In this document: one piece after another, positions 1 to 8,539 of the stretch
Position numbering within the stretch: position 1 is the stretch's first letter
How the letters are laid out: the number at the start of each line of letters is the position of its first letter
Source of the DNA: CAVPDE01 sp963707125
GTDB taxonomy: Bacteria; Desulfobacterota; DSM-4660; Desulfatiglandales; HGW-15
Length of the DNA: 64,000 nucleotides
Direction: 5' to 3'
Assembly: GCA_963707125.1 (NCBI GenBank)
Contig: CAVPOU010000030.1
Span: forward strand, 1 to 64,000
The notes under the pieces: model-generated
Seen by the model: the letters and a program-made list of their open reading frames with translations, nothing else
What the model was told of the DNA's origin: nothing
The model's database searches: none
Translations under genes and position numbers: made by a program

Positions 1-984
1 CTGCTTTCCGATGAGGAGCAGGACGATGACAGAGGATCAGACCCTGGACCAGATCCGATCGTATCTCAGGACATTGAAACTCCGTAAGATGCAAAAGGCT
101 CTTGATGAGGTGCTCTCCCATGGCGCCAAAGAAAATTGGCCCGTCTCCAAAACCATCGAGCGCCTTTTGGCATCGAGGCAGACTCTTTGATAGAACGCCG
201 CATCGAACGCAGAATCAAAGACTCCAAACTGCCGGAGCGAAAGCTCCTCTCCGACTTCGACTTCTCCTTCCAAAACGGAATCGAGAAAATCGGATTATGG
301 ATCTGGCCACTCTCTCCTTTGTGGAGCGAAAACAGGGACTCATCCTGGCCGGAAGTCCGGCACCGGCAAGAGCCATATCGCCAAGGCTCTCCTTCTCATC
401 GGATGCAGCAAACTCTACCGCTGCCGGTATACCACAGCCGCCGACATGCTCAAGGATCTCATGGCCTCTTTGGCCGACGGCACCCTGGAGCAAAAGCTCA
501 AAGCTCTATACCCGTCCCGACATTCTTCTGATTGATGAGGTGGGCTTCGATCGCCTGGAGCAGGAATCGGCCAGAAACGCTTCCCTCTTCTTCAAGGTCA
601 TTGACCAGCGCTACTGCAAAGCTTCCACACTTTTGACAACCAACATCGACTTTAAAGCCTTGGGCGATTACCTCGGAGACCCCGTCATCACAACCGCCAT
701 CGTGGACCGCATGGTCCATCACTCCATCATCATCAACATCCAGGGTCCCAGTTGGAGAATGAACGAATCCAAAAAACTCAACGCTTCCCAGAAAAGCAAA
801 TCCCCCAAAAAAGCTGACCCCGCTAGACCCCAGCCCACTCTACACGAAAAAACCAATCCGCAGATCCATCGGCTATCAAAGGGGATCCCCTTACCGTTAC
901 ATCTTCTACCTCATACCTCGAAACAGGCAATTACACAGGGGGTCCACACATACACTCCCAGTGGGTCCATTTTTCTCCGGCGAT
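1..984 (+). mobile_element. IS21-family element, right part (degenerate)
   Basis: The window opens inside an IS21-type element: only the end of whatever precedes istB is visible, so istA (if present) lies outside. The istB-like gene is broken by frameshifts. Downstream of it (about 925-975) two similar blocks, GGGGGTCCACA and GTGGGTCCATT, sit close to the presumed right end, as expected for the repeated transposase-binding sites of IS21 ends. Beyond about 985 the sequence reads as the C-terminus of a tyrosine recombinase, so the right boundary is placed there by inference. Direct target repeats cannot be checked because the left end is missing. Confidence 0.6.
26..800 (+). pseudogene. istB: IstB-like transposition helper ATPase, frameshifted
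   Basis: IstB is the AAA+ helper ATPase that works with the IstA transposase of IS21 elements. Starting at ATG 26 the N-terminus (MTEDQTLDQIRSYL...) reads well, then homology jumps between all three frames: about 180 (SLIERRIERRIKDSKLPER), about 300, about 358 and about 520. The jump near 358 removes one G from what would be the Walker A motif GSPGTGKS, so the ATP site is lost. The Walker B region LLIDEVGFDRL is still readable at about 525-560, as is the sensor-like region TTNIDFKALG. Typical IstB is about 250 residues, matching the total span. At least four frame changes make this a pseudogene unless the local sequence quality is poor. Confidence 0.8.
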
Positions 985-1092
985 AGCATTGACAGGTACA
1001 ATATCCTCAGTGAAGCAGATCTGAGAGCGGCCACAGCGAAGCAAGAAGCGATCGAAATCAGCAAGAGGAAAAATCTACGGGCACAATTCTAA
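985..1092 (+). pseudogene. C-terminal remnant of a tyrosine recombinase (phage-type integrase)
   Basis: The frame 985-1092 ends at TAA and reads SIDRYNILSEADLRAATAKQ followed by 15 more residues. The motif (x)RYNIxSEADLxxA is the usual extreme C-terminus after the catalytic Tyr of phage-type integrases (known family feature); the catalytic Tyr would lie just upstream and is not present. Everything before it is replaced by IS21-type sequence, so the gene seems to have been disrupted by that insertion. It stops about 10 bp before a terminator and 65 bp before a tRNA fragment, the usual position of an integrase next to its att site. The fragment is short, so the call rests on one motif and its context. 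Confidence 0.5.
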
Positions 1093-1101
1093 ATTTTAAA
1101 C

Positions 1102-1134
1102 AAAAAAGGGCTAGCCGTGAACTCAACTAACCCC
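1102..1134 (-). terminator. Rho-independent terminator downstream of tRNA remnant
   Basis: Read on the minus strand, GGGGTTAG is followed by a short loop region and CTAGCCC, then a run of T. The stem tolerates one G-T pair. It directly follows the tRNA 3' fragment on the same strand, where a tRNA terminator is expected. Confidence 0.6.
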
Positions 1135-1156
1135 TTCAAAATGTTGTCTTTTGAGA

Positions 1157-1200
1157 TGCCGAGACACAGAATCGAACTGTGGACACGCGGATTTTAAGAC
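1157..1200 (-). other. 3' half of a tRNA gene, probable attachment-site (att) scar
   Basis: The minus strand reads an anticodon-loop-like CTTAAAA, the 3' strand of an anticodon stem, GTGTC as variable loop, a perfect T-arm (CACAG-TTCGATT-CTGTG) and the acceptor strand TCTCGGCA. The 5' half (D arm, acceptor 5' strand GCCGAGA) is absent: upstream on that strand is AT-rich unrelated sequence. A tRNA 3' half joined to foreign sequence is the classical product of integration at a tRNA. Polarity places the inserted element at higher coordinates. The amino-acid identity is not assigned because a UAA-like anticodon with a short variable loop is unusual. Confidence 0.6.
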
Positions 1201-1334
1201 CTATAATCTATCATTATTGATTATTTTAGATTATCTATACTAATTTATACTAATAAAATTTCCAGAAAAAACACCCAATAAAACACCATTTTTCCCATTA
1301 TTGTCCCGTTTTTCCTGTGTCAATCAGTTATTTA

Positions 1335-2198
1335 TTAACCAAAACGGTTACTTGTTCTGCTTATCGTTCTTCGGATGCAAAGAAATGCCACCTCTCCGTC
1401 ATCCGTGTTGTCCTTTTTTGCATCCATTCCCGGCCTTTCCACCGGGGGTATCCCGACCACTTTCTTGATCTCTCCTTCCACTTGATCTTGGGATTGTCTT
1501 TGAAAGTCTCGTAGATCTCGAAGACATTCTCATCACTCTGGCCCTTTTCAATCCTTTTGATCGCCTGCCTCATGGCGTCATTGTCCGGCTTGATCCACCC
1601 AAGGTGATTCATTTTCCCTATCCAAATGGCGTCATTGACATATGGGGATAGATCCTATACCAGATCGTCAATGTGTACCGGGTCTAACATTGGCTCCACG
1701 CTAACAGAGGTTCTGAATCCTGCATCAAAGGCGTATTTCAGGGATGCCTTCCTTTCCTCGTAGCCTGGCGCATTGGGTTCCCAAAAGGAGAGGAGGGTGT
1801 TGTCAGTGGCTGTGATCGTGAACCTAAAAGAGGAAATTTTTCTGGAAACCCTTCAATTCTGTGCAGAGGCTTTTGATTATTTCGAGATTTGGCTTAGATA
1901 CGACCACCACATCATTTCCGGCATCAAGCAGTTTCTTCAATACCGTGAGGTACGCATCGTAATTCGCCGGGGTGATGTCATGAGAAGAGGGGAACATGGT
2001 TCTTCCCTTCATCAGCCCATAGGATTTTATCCACTTTGTCCTTACGGATGACCTGATCTTTCCATTTCTCGACTGGTATTTGGCCCTTTTTTCTCATGGC
2101 AGCCATGTATTTCCATGGCAGTAAACGCAATCCCGCCCGCATCCTTCACAGCAGTTCACCGATCTGACAGCCCACTCCCTTGCTCCGTAGGCGTTCAC
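1335..2198 (-). pseudogene. Radical SAM protein (spore-photoproduct-lyase-like), frameshifts plus TAG
   Basis: The cluster-binding motif is visible near the N-terminus as CCEGCGRDCVYC (CxxxCxxC type), preceded by AYGAREWAVRSVN. The later core segment is FPSSHDITPANYDAYL, followed by VSKPNLE and, in another frame, SFWEPNAPGYEERKASLKYA and SVEPMLDP. Continuity needs frame changes near 2110, 2055, 1825 and 1475, and an in-frame TAG lies between HIDDLV and DLSPYVNDAIWIG (about 1660). The start is taken as GTG 2198, just after the ParB-like gene. This family often sits next to ParB-like genes in phage-like elements (recollection, not checked). Substrate unknown; dead as read. Confidence 0.65.
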
Positions 2199-2219
2199 TT
2201 TCTTGGAGTCGGCCTTCTC

Positions 2220-3349
2220 TCTCTTTGGGAGAAGCCGGAACGCCGCCTGTAAGGTGGGTAGGTCTTCCTTAACCCCCTTCACCGCAAGGCTCAAGGCGGC
2301 TGTGGCATCGTTAAGTGGGGCGGATATGGAGAGGTTAATGAAATCTGGTTCAAAGTCCTTTGTAGGATTGATGCTGAAACTTGCGGCCAATTTCTTATCA
2401 GCAAGAAGGCTGTTCACTCTTTGCACGATGGGAGCCGCTTTTTCGTGAATTTTTCTATGAAGAGTGTGAGGTCGGTCCCGGTAGTGCGGACTAGGATCGA
2501 TTTCCTGATCTCTGGCCAATGGTTCTCAAGGATATGCTTCACAGTCCCTTTTTCAGTCTTCCGTAGGGATTCTATGCACGCCTTCACGGCCTCAAAGTCA
2601 AACGAAAGGAATTCCTCTGCCGCTGGCAGCGCCAAGATTCTTCGGCACGCTCAGCTTGGACCAATCCCGGAGTTTCAAGAGGTTCCTGACACAACCATCG
2701 AACGCCCTAAGTGGCATGGGGTCTTCCTCTTTCTTGAAGAAACTGTGAAGTGCAGCTCTGTCATCCTCGGAAAGGTCTTCCCGTGCAAAGATCGCCGCAA
2801 CGGAGAAATCAATTATCCCTTGGTGTATATCCTTTCGTATCTCCTGGTTTTTAATAGCACCTATCCGTAAGAACCTTCCGATCGTGAGCCGATCCTTATT
2901 CGTTATTGTTTCAAGGTGCCTTGTTGTTTCCCCTTTCTTCTTTCCATTGCTCAGAAGGTCCTGCCTTATCTTCAGAAGAAATCCTGCCATCTCCCAGGTG
3001 CTTGGTTCCTCCCTCGCAAGGTTCTCCGAGAGGCACACCTGATAGGCTTCTTCGTCTGAGAGGCTTTGATCATGAGACCTCAGCCCAAACTTTCTGATCA
3101 TTGAACTCGTCCCTTTTGCCGTCTTCTTCAAGAGTTTTCTTGAGCGCCCAGAGCCTTCTGAATCCGGAGAGGAGTTGAAATCCATCTTTGTCGGTGGTCT
3201 CTCTTGACAATGATATTCTGATGAATCCCCCCTGACTTGATCGTTGATACCAGCCAGTCGAGTTTTTCTTGATCTATCCCTAGTTCTGGAGTTCTGAGCA
3301 CGAATTTTGTCTTCGCTAAGTCGATTTCGCCGACCCTGATTTCCCTCAT
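2220..3349 (-). pseudogene. ParB/Spo0J-like nuclease/partition protein, frameshifted
   Basis: The N-terminal piece from ATG 3349 (MREIRVGEIDLAKTKFVLR) has the ParB N-terminal layout with IKSGGIHQNIIV. It then shifts frame near 3200 to DGFQLLSGFRRLWAL, the LxxGxRRxxA signature of the ParB domain, and again near 3090 to SDEEAYQVCLSENLAREEPS, the usual ENxxRxdl region. A KorB/HTH-like stretch follows (ITNKDRLTIGRFLRIGAI), and a C-terminal segment in a further frame from about 2630. At least three frame changes. It is followed within a few bases by the radical SAM remnant, suggesting a former operon. The C-terminal boundary is approximate. Confidence 0.65.
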
Positions 3350-3384
3350 TTCGGGTTTTTTGGTCAGCGCTGAACAAATTCGCT

Positions 3385-4165
3385 TTACCTCTTTTGGACG
3401 GCAAGGACTTTGGGTGGCTCCGGGGGAACGGCAGCTCCCTCTTCGATCCCTCTCAAAAACCTTAGCTAATCGCTCTGCCGCCTTTCTCGCTGTATCCGGG
3501 TCTTTTCTGAAACCTGACTTTGCATCTCTATTTGGATTGATTGACAGGAAGGCCCTTATTGGTCCAATACTGATTCAGCCTGTTGTCATCCCACCCGCAG
3601 TAGTATTTTAGATCTTTGTCTACTTCGATTGGTTTGGTCGGCGCCTCCTCCGCCACCATTCCTTCCGATCTCAGAGCCTCGATTAGAGAGACAACAGTTT
3701 TCTTGTCGGCTGAAGGGTGCTGTTCTTTAGGATCTTTCCATTGTCCGTATCCTATCAAAATATTGGGATGCCTTGTTTGGGAAGCCTCTTACCATCAGCG
3801 ATCTTTTGAGAAACCTTCCGCATGTTTTCGTCTCTTATGCCGTGGAGTATCAAAACAAACGCCTTTCCGTGCGTTTTTGTCATTTCAGCGACGAATGCAT
3901 CGATACAGTTCAGGAAAGTGTTCTCCGGGACCATCTTTGCATGCTCTATTAGGTTTAGGTCCAGAAGTCCTGCGGCCTGGTCTGGCGCGTCTTTCCCAAC
4001 AGTCAGGGGTTTTTGATATTGGTCGTTTATGACAGCGTAGCAGCCAAGTCTGTCAGCAATCTCTTCGGCCAAGATGTTTGTGTAGTCGTCATCACCTACA
4101 CTCCATGTGGGAGCGATGATGAGAAGATTTCTCTTGCCGGGAATTAACTTGATCTTCTTCTCTCT
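3385..4165 (-). pseudogene. N-formylglutamate amidohydrolase-like protein, frameshifted
   Basis: Readable blocks on the minus strand in order are: LLIIAPTWSVGDDDYTNILA (about 4115-4060), DLNLIEHAKM, FVLILHGIRDENMRK, then in another frame LIGYGQWKDP, SADKKTVVSLIEALRSEGM, and in a third SINPNRDAKSGFR...DTARKAAERLAKVF, ending near TAA 3385. The DLNxxxHA and HGIRD blocks resemble the metal-binding peptidase/amidohydrolase fold of the N-formylglutamate amidohydrolase superfamily (weak recognition by motif). Frame changes lie near 3757, 3570 and 3440. It sits between the clamp-loader and ParB-like remnants. The start is not defined. Confidence 0.4.
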
Positions 4166-4865
4166 GATGTCACCCTCAAGCGTGCCTGTTGCAGCGATAT
4201 TACGGCCTCTCTCGGCATTCCATCTGACTTGGCGGCTATTCCTTTTATTAGCTCTGAGTCGACTTGAAGGTTTTCTTTGGTGCAGATCTCGGTCAGAAGC
4301 TTTTGGATCGCTTTATCCGGCACTTTTTCAATGGGATTTTCATACATCTATTTTTCAGCGTTTTCAGAACTTTTCTTGGCTCTGTGGTGCAAAAGATGAA
4401 GTAGTTATCCTCATCGACATTTTCAGTGTGTTTCAGGAATAGACCCGCTTGATCGTCTGTGAGCCCGTGGCACTCGTCAACGAGGAATATGCTCTTTTTA
4501 AGCCCTTCAAGGGCACCGGAGTTGCCGCCAGAGAAATTGCCTAGGTATTCTCTCAACTCGTCCTTCTTGACATCAACAGCGTTGATTTCCAAAACAGCAA
4601 ACAGGCTGTGCCCGTTTATGATCCTCTTGCATGAATAGCATTCGCAGCAAGGTTCACTTGTTGGACCCTTCACGCAGTTGAGTCCCATCAATTATGATCC
4701 GGGCCAGTGTAGTTTTTCCCGTTCCACTTATTCCGTGGAACAGAAAGTTGTGGGGCACCTTGCCGGTTTTGAAAGCTCGATCCAAGAGTCGTTTGGCCTG
4801 TTCGTTTCCCACAACTTCGCTCGTCCTCTACCAATCTTATCGGCAATCGGAAGAATTCATTGAAC
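4144..4865 (-). pseudogene. DnaX-like clamp-loader AAA+ ATPase, frameshifted
   Basis: The blocks are SEVVGNEQAKRLLD, then the Walker A stretch HNFLFHGISGTGKTTLARII (about 4755-4690). After a frame change come CxECxxC-type zinc-knuckle cysteines (CCECYSCKRI), then IFLVDECHGLTDDQAGLFLK (Walker B plus sensor region), YFIFCTTEPRKVL (sensor 1) and, after another frame change, a lid domain ending near 4144. This order is that of DNA polymerase III gamma/tau and phage clamp-loader-like proteins. It would have loaded a clamp for element replication. Three or more frame changes; followed by the amidohydrolase-like remnant. Confidence 0.65.
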
Positions 4866-6431
4866 TGTTCCTTTGGTGGTGGGGCTTTTCGGGGATCTGA
4901 CAATACGGAGATGATCTGCTGTAGCGTCTTTTCGAGTTCTGCTCTGTTGCTGTGGTTATAGGATAGTAGATGTACAATACTATTTATACGATACCAGAAA
5001 TCCTTCGGTTTATCGTTTTGTGACGATGGCTCGAGTCGGCGTCACACCAATGGCTGAGGCGGGTTTTAGCAGTATCTCTTCTTGAATCTGCTTTTTCCCT
5101 ATCCCTCTCTGAACCAGAAAGCTCGCCATCACCGGTCTTCCAGATGGGGACTTCACTTTCATACCCTCTTGAAGGTGCCGAATTCCAAAGTTGCTCAGCT
5201 TACCGAGAACTCCTTTGAGTCGGTCAGCCGGGTCTTCTCCCTCTTTCAGCGAGCCGAGAAATGAAATCTCAATTCCCTTGATTTCGCTCGCCGCCTTTTG
5301 GATCCCCCTAATCCCAGCTTCGTCCCAATCGAAGGCAACAACAAGGTGTTTCACGCCAAGGTCTTTGAGCAGGCGCACCGTGCTGGGTTGAATTCGGTGC
5401 CAAGGGTGGAGATCACTATGGGTTTGTCTTTGTTATCGAAGATGTTGTACACGGCGAAGAAATCGAAGATCCCTTCAACAATGATGGCGGTCTGATACTC
5501 TTTTATCCCTCTGGCGGATTTGTCGATTCCGTAAAGCCAGCCCTTTGACTTGACGACGGAATCTTCCTGGCTTTGTTTCTTCCACCGCACGCCTCGGTTA
5601 TCCAGGCGTCTTCCTATCATCCCCTCTATCTGGCCGTCTTGCTTGAAAATGGGGAATGTGATCCGACCGGCAAAGTAATCGGAATACACCCCGTAGGCGT
5701 GTTTTGCGCCATAATCAATGTGCTTCCTGTAGTATTGATAGCTTGGCGAGTCGGGCTGGTTCAATAAGAGGAAGAGGCTGAGGCGGTTGAAAATCTGAAA
5801 GTAGGGAGCGTCCTTCTTGAATTCATCAAGATGGGAATTGAGAAATGCTCTTCCTCGGTATTCCTTATCCTCTAAGGCCGGGCAGAAACCGATCTTGAAC
5901 TTCTCTACGGTCTCCTCATCGATCCCTCTTCTGTCGAGGTACCTCCACGCTTTTTCAAATTTGTCCTTCCTGTCTATGAGCAGGCGGTTGTAAAAGTCAG
6001 CCGCCTCCAGCAGTGCTTCTCTGTGCCTATCTGTCAGCTCTCCGGCGTCGCTTTCAGCTATGGGTTCCTCTGCTCCATTACCATCGCCCGCTTGGCTCCT
6101 CATAGGAAGCGTTTATTCTTCCTCTATGAAATTCGAAATCCTTTATCCCAAGAAACTTGGCAAACCTCTCCTGGGCCTGCCGGAAAGTACATCCTTCCTT
6201 AAGCATAATGAGATCATAGATGTCCCAATCTTTATTGCAGGCTCCGAAGCAGTGAAATCGAATCTCGCCGATTTTGCTAATCCGTATCCTAAAGGAATCT
6301 CTTGTATCGGGATGAAAGGGACAGTGAGCTCCGGTGGCGTGAATGAAATGGATGCCGAGTTGGGATTCAAGGAAGGATTTTGTTGGTTTGAGGTAGCTCT
6401 TGTCTTTTAGATCTTTGTAGGAGACCGGCAT
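4866..6431 (-). pseudogene. DnaG-like primase (CHC2 zinc finger + TOPRIM), frameshifted
   Basis: The start is placed at ATG 6431 (MPVSYKDLKDKSYLKP). A CHC2-type zinc finger follows: CPFHPDTRDSFRIR ... FHCFGACNKDWDIYDLI, as in bacterial and phage primases. After a frame change near 6095 comes the middle domain with RRGIDEETVEKFKIGF and ITFPIFKQDGQIEGMIGRR. The TOPRIM motif AIIVEGIFDFFAVY follows, then after a second change near 5370 the TOPRIM DxD-like block VVAFDWDEAGIRGIQKA. A last frame change near 5030 leads to a C-terminal tail reaching about 4866. It would have primed replication of the putative element; two or three frameshifts inactivate it as read. Confidence 0.65.
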
Positions 6432-6699
6432 GAAGCCCTCACGATAGATATTCATAGTAGCACTAACATGGCGAAATTTCAATTGAAAACGGGGGTTGGT
6501 GCCTTGTGGGACTGGTATCTATATGCTCTAGGTCTGATGCTGGCATGCGTTTTGGCACTCCGGGCACGATTTGCTCTCCCCTCGGCCCTTACTCCGCTAT
6601 TCCTTTTCGAGATCGAGTGCCCAAATTGAGATTTTGAGAAGGGAGGGAAAAATGGTAAATAGCCTTTCATCCTGATGGAGGAGCTCGAGACCCCAAGAC

Positions 6700-7107
6700 A
6701 TGGCCACCAATTATCAAGACCGCCTGCGGATACCCCTTGAAGGCAATGACTACACCCGTTTTGAAACCAGCACCGGCTTGCATGTGGCGACCGGATACAC
6801 CAGGATCGTCATCGGCGGAAGAGGCCCCTACATCGAGTTTCTTCCTGGCCATCTCATTTGGGACAGCCTTCAAATCCCCGACGAAGAAAAATACAGGCTA
6901 GAGCACCCCTGGAAAGACAAGGTCTTCTATGTGGAGTGGAGAACCAAAGACCAAAGCAACGTGAAGGTCTATGATCAAAAGCGGACGGTGGATTATGCCG
7001 ATTACAAGGTGGGGCTTTTCTACATCTCCCCGTTTGATCTCTTTGTTGAGGGGGAGGCGGTGATCACGAAGCTGGAGAAAAGGAAATCCAGGTCGCCATC
7101 AAAATGA
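6700..7107 (+). CDS. Conserved-looking hypothetical protein, 135 aa
   Basis: Not recognised. A soluble, mixed alpha/beta-looking protein beginning MATNYQDRL with a GYTRIVIGGRGPYIEF block and a short basic tail (KLEKRKSRSPSK). No signal peptide or membrane segment. A GGAGGAG lies 15-20 bp before ATG 6700, rather far for an SD. Its stop overlaps the ATG of a 14-codon ORF (7104-7148) that runs into the IS200-type element, suggesting a translationally coupled downstream gene lost to the insertion. It lies opposite in strand to the decayed replication block and is not itself broken. Confidence 0.55.
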   Translation: MATNYQDRLRIPLEGNDYTRFETSTGLHVATGYTRIVIGGRGPYIEFLPGHLIWDSLQIPDEEKYRLEHPWKDKVFYVEWRTKDQSNVKVYDQKRTVDYADYKVGLFYISPFDLFVEGEAVITKLEKRKSRSPSK

Positions 7108-7148
7108 GGGCCATAGAGCTTCTTTGGAAGGACGATTACAAACGGTAA
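7104..7148 (+). pseudogene. Truncated 5' end of a gene cut by the IS200-type element
   Basis: ATG 7104 overlaps the preceding stop (ATGA) and gives MRAIELLWKDDYKR before TAA, exactly where the IS sequence (TAATTAAT...) begins. The stop may be supplied by the IS end, so this may be the stub of a longer gene. Nothing about function can be said. Confidence 0.25.
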
Positions 7149-7795
7149 TTAATTCCGGGGTAAACCCCCGGATATGCCGGGGGACTCCCAAAGTTTGACA
7201 TTTCCGGGATTATATGAAAGCCCCTCTAACGTGAACCGCTCAAAATTCACAGAAAGAGAGGCTTTCATGAGCAACGTACAGAGTCTAAGTCATACGAAAT
7301 GGGAATGCAAATATCATCTCACATGGATACCGAAATATCGGAAAAAAGAGCTATATGGGGATCTGAGGAAGTATTTGGGCGAAGTGTTACGGGAGCTAGC
7401 CCGGAGAAAGGAATGTGAAATATTGGAAGGGCACCTTATGCCAGATCATGCCCATATGCTTATCTCGATTCCTCCCAAATATGCGGTCTCCCAAGTGGTC
7501 GGGTTCATAAAAGGCAAAAGCGCGATTCACATTGCGAGAGAGTTTTTTGGTCGAAGGAAGAATTTTACAGGGGAAGAGTTTTGGGCAAGAGGCTACCATG
7601 TGAGTACAGTAGGGAAAAATGAAGAGGCGATTCGCAAATATATCAAAGAGCAGGAAAGAGAAGATCGAAGAATCGATCAATTAAAGTTGTATTAGACAAG
7701 TAGCCGCCACCTTTGAGGTGGCCCAAGATTTACCACCGCTTTGAGCGGTTCACATACTACAAGCCTCCGGCTATGCCGGAGGTCGTTGACATTGC
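7147..7795 (+). mobile_element. IS200/IS605-type single-gene element, apparently intact
   Basis: The element consists of one Y1 transposase gene flanked by subterminal hairpins: left CCCCCGG-loop-CCGGGGG (7165-7171/7177-7183) and right CCTCCGG-loop-CCGGAGG (7764-7770/7776-7782). A left end beginning TAATTAAT is shared with the truncated copy at 10.39 kb, which helps set the boundary. No tnpB accompanies it, as in IS200 sensu stricto. The right boundary is approximate. Confidence 0.75.
7267..7695 (+). CDS. tnpA: IS200-family Y1 transposase TnpA
   Basis: A 142-residue HUH-type (Y1) transposase that moves single-stranded IS DNA through peel-and-paste. The start is ATG 7267 (MSNVQSLSHTKWEC), preceded by GAAAGAGAGG. 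It shows the opening KYHLTWIPKYRKKELYG, the HUH motif in PDHAHMLISIP, KGKSAIHIAREF, and the C-terminal helix RKYIKEQE carrying the likely nucleophilic Tyr. Length is typical of the family. It lies between two subterminal hairpins that would be its recognition structures. It appears functional. Confidence 0.9.
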   Translation: MSNVQSLSHTKWECKYHLTWIPKYRKKELYGDLRKYLGEVLRELARRKECEILEGHLMPDHAHMLISIPPKYAVSQVVGFIKGKSAIHIAREFFGRRKNFTGEEFWARGYHVSTVGKNEEAIRKYIKEQEREDRRIDQLKLY

Positions 7796-7830
7796 GTCCC
7801 CCCCCCCAACTTGGCATTTCTAAAAATCTC

Positions 7831-8518
7831 TCAGTCGCCGATATCTTCCAATAGCCTTGCCAGGTCCCTATCAGCCCCGGCAATTGTAATTACATCCTTG
7901 TCATGAAGCTCGTCGCTGTCTTGCGGCACAATATTTATAGTATCCTCCAGGTGATTCACATCCCCCAAAAGGCGCCGCTTGCCTTTGACCGCGATGATGT
8001 TTACTTTATATTTAGACACGCGGAATCACCTGATGCAGCGTTTTCCCTTCGTATTTTTTTGAGATTTCAATTTCGACGATGCTATAGCCCTGCATCAGCT
8101 CAAGATAACTTTTCAGCCCCGTAAATAGCAGGCGGTGCGAAAGCTGCTCGGCGGATTTTTCTTCCGGCTGGACAACCTCGGTGGCGCCGATCTGGCTTAG
8201 AATTCGTGCGTGTATGGAATTGGTGGCACGGGCAATGATTTTAGGTATTCCGAATTTCTTTGCCATGACCACAACCAGGGCGTTGATTTCGAAATTACTG
8301 CCCATTGACGCCACGATGACATCGACTTTATCAATTCCTTGTGAAATCAAATCCCTTTCATTCGTTGCGTCTAATTTGACCGCCAGGCTGACATCATTTT
8401 TTACGTCTTCAATCAATGCGATATTTGTATCCACCCCGATAACCTCGGCGCCGCGGCTGGCAAGCTTCAACGCTAACACCTTGCCGAATTCGCCCAGACC
8501 GATAATTGCGCATTTCAT
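7831..8518 (-). pseudogene. trkA: TrkA/KtrA potassium-uptake regulator split by a frameshift
   Basis: This is the RCK regulatory subunit that binds nucleotide and gates the K+ channel encoded next to it. From ATG 8518 it has the Rossmann motif CAIIGLGEFGKVLALKLA, ...VIGVDTN, and an N-domain to about residue 140; it then stops at TAA 8012 after HQVIPRV. The TrkA-C domain continues in the next frame from the overlapping GTG 8019 (SKYKVNIIAVKGKRRLLGDV ... DVITIAGADRDLARLLE) to 7831. Together the two pieces give the normal length of about 230 residues. The break falls in the linker at GTGTCTAA. It may be a true pseudogene, a sequencing error, or two polypeptides that still associate. It overlaps nothing and lies 21 bp downstream of ktrB. 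Confidence 0.75.
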
Positions 8519-8539
8519 AATATGCTCCTTTTACTGACC

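Noticed and set aside
1102..1200. Complete tRNA gene
   Set aside because: The 5' acceptor strand, D arm and 5' anticodon stem are missing; only the 3' half can be folded.
1317..3611. Several plus-strand open frames opposite the decayed minus-strand genes
   Set aside because: The minus strand gives recognisable radical SAM and ParB-like motifs; the plus frames are shadows with no family similarity.
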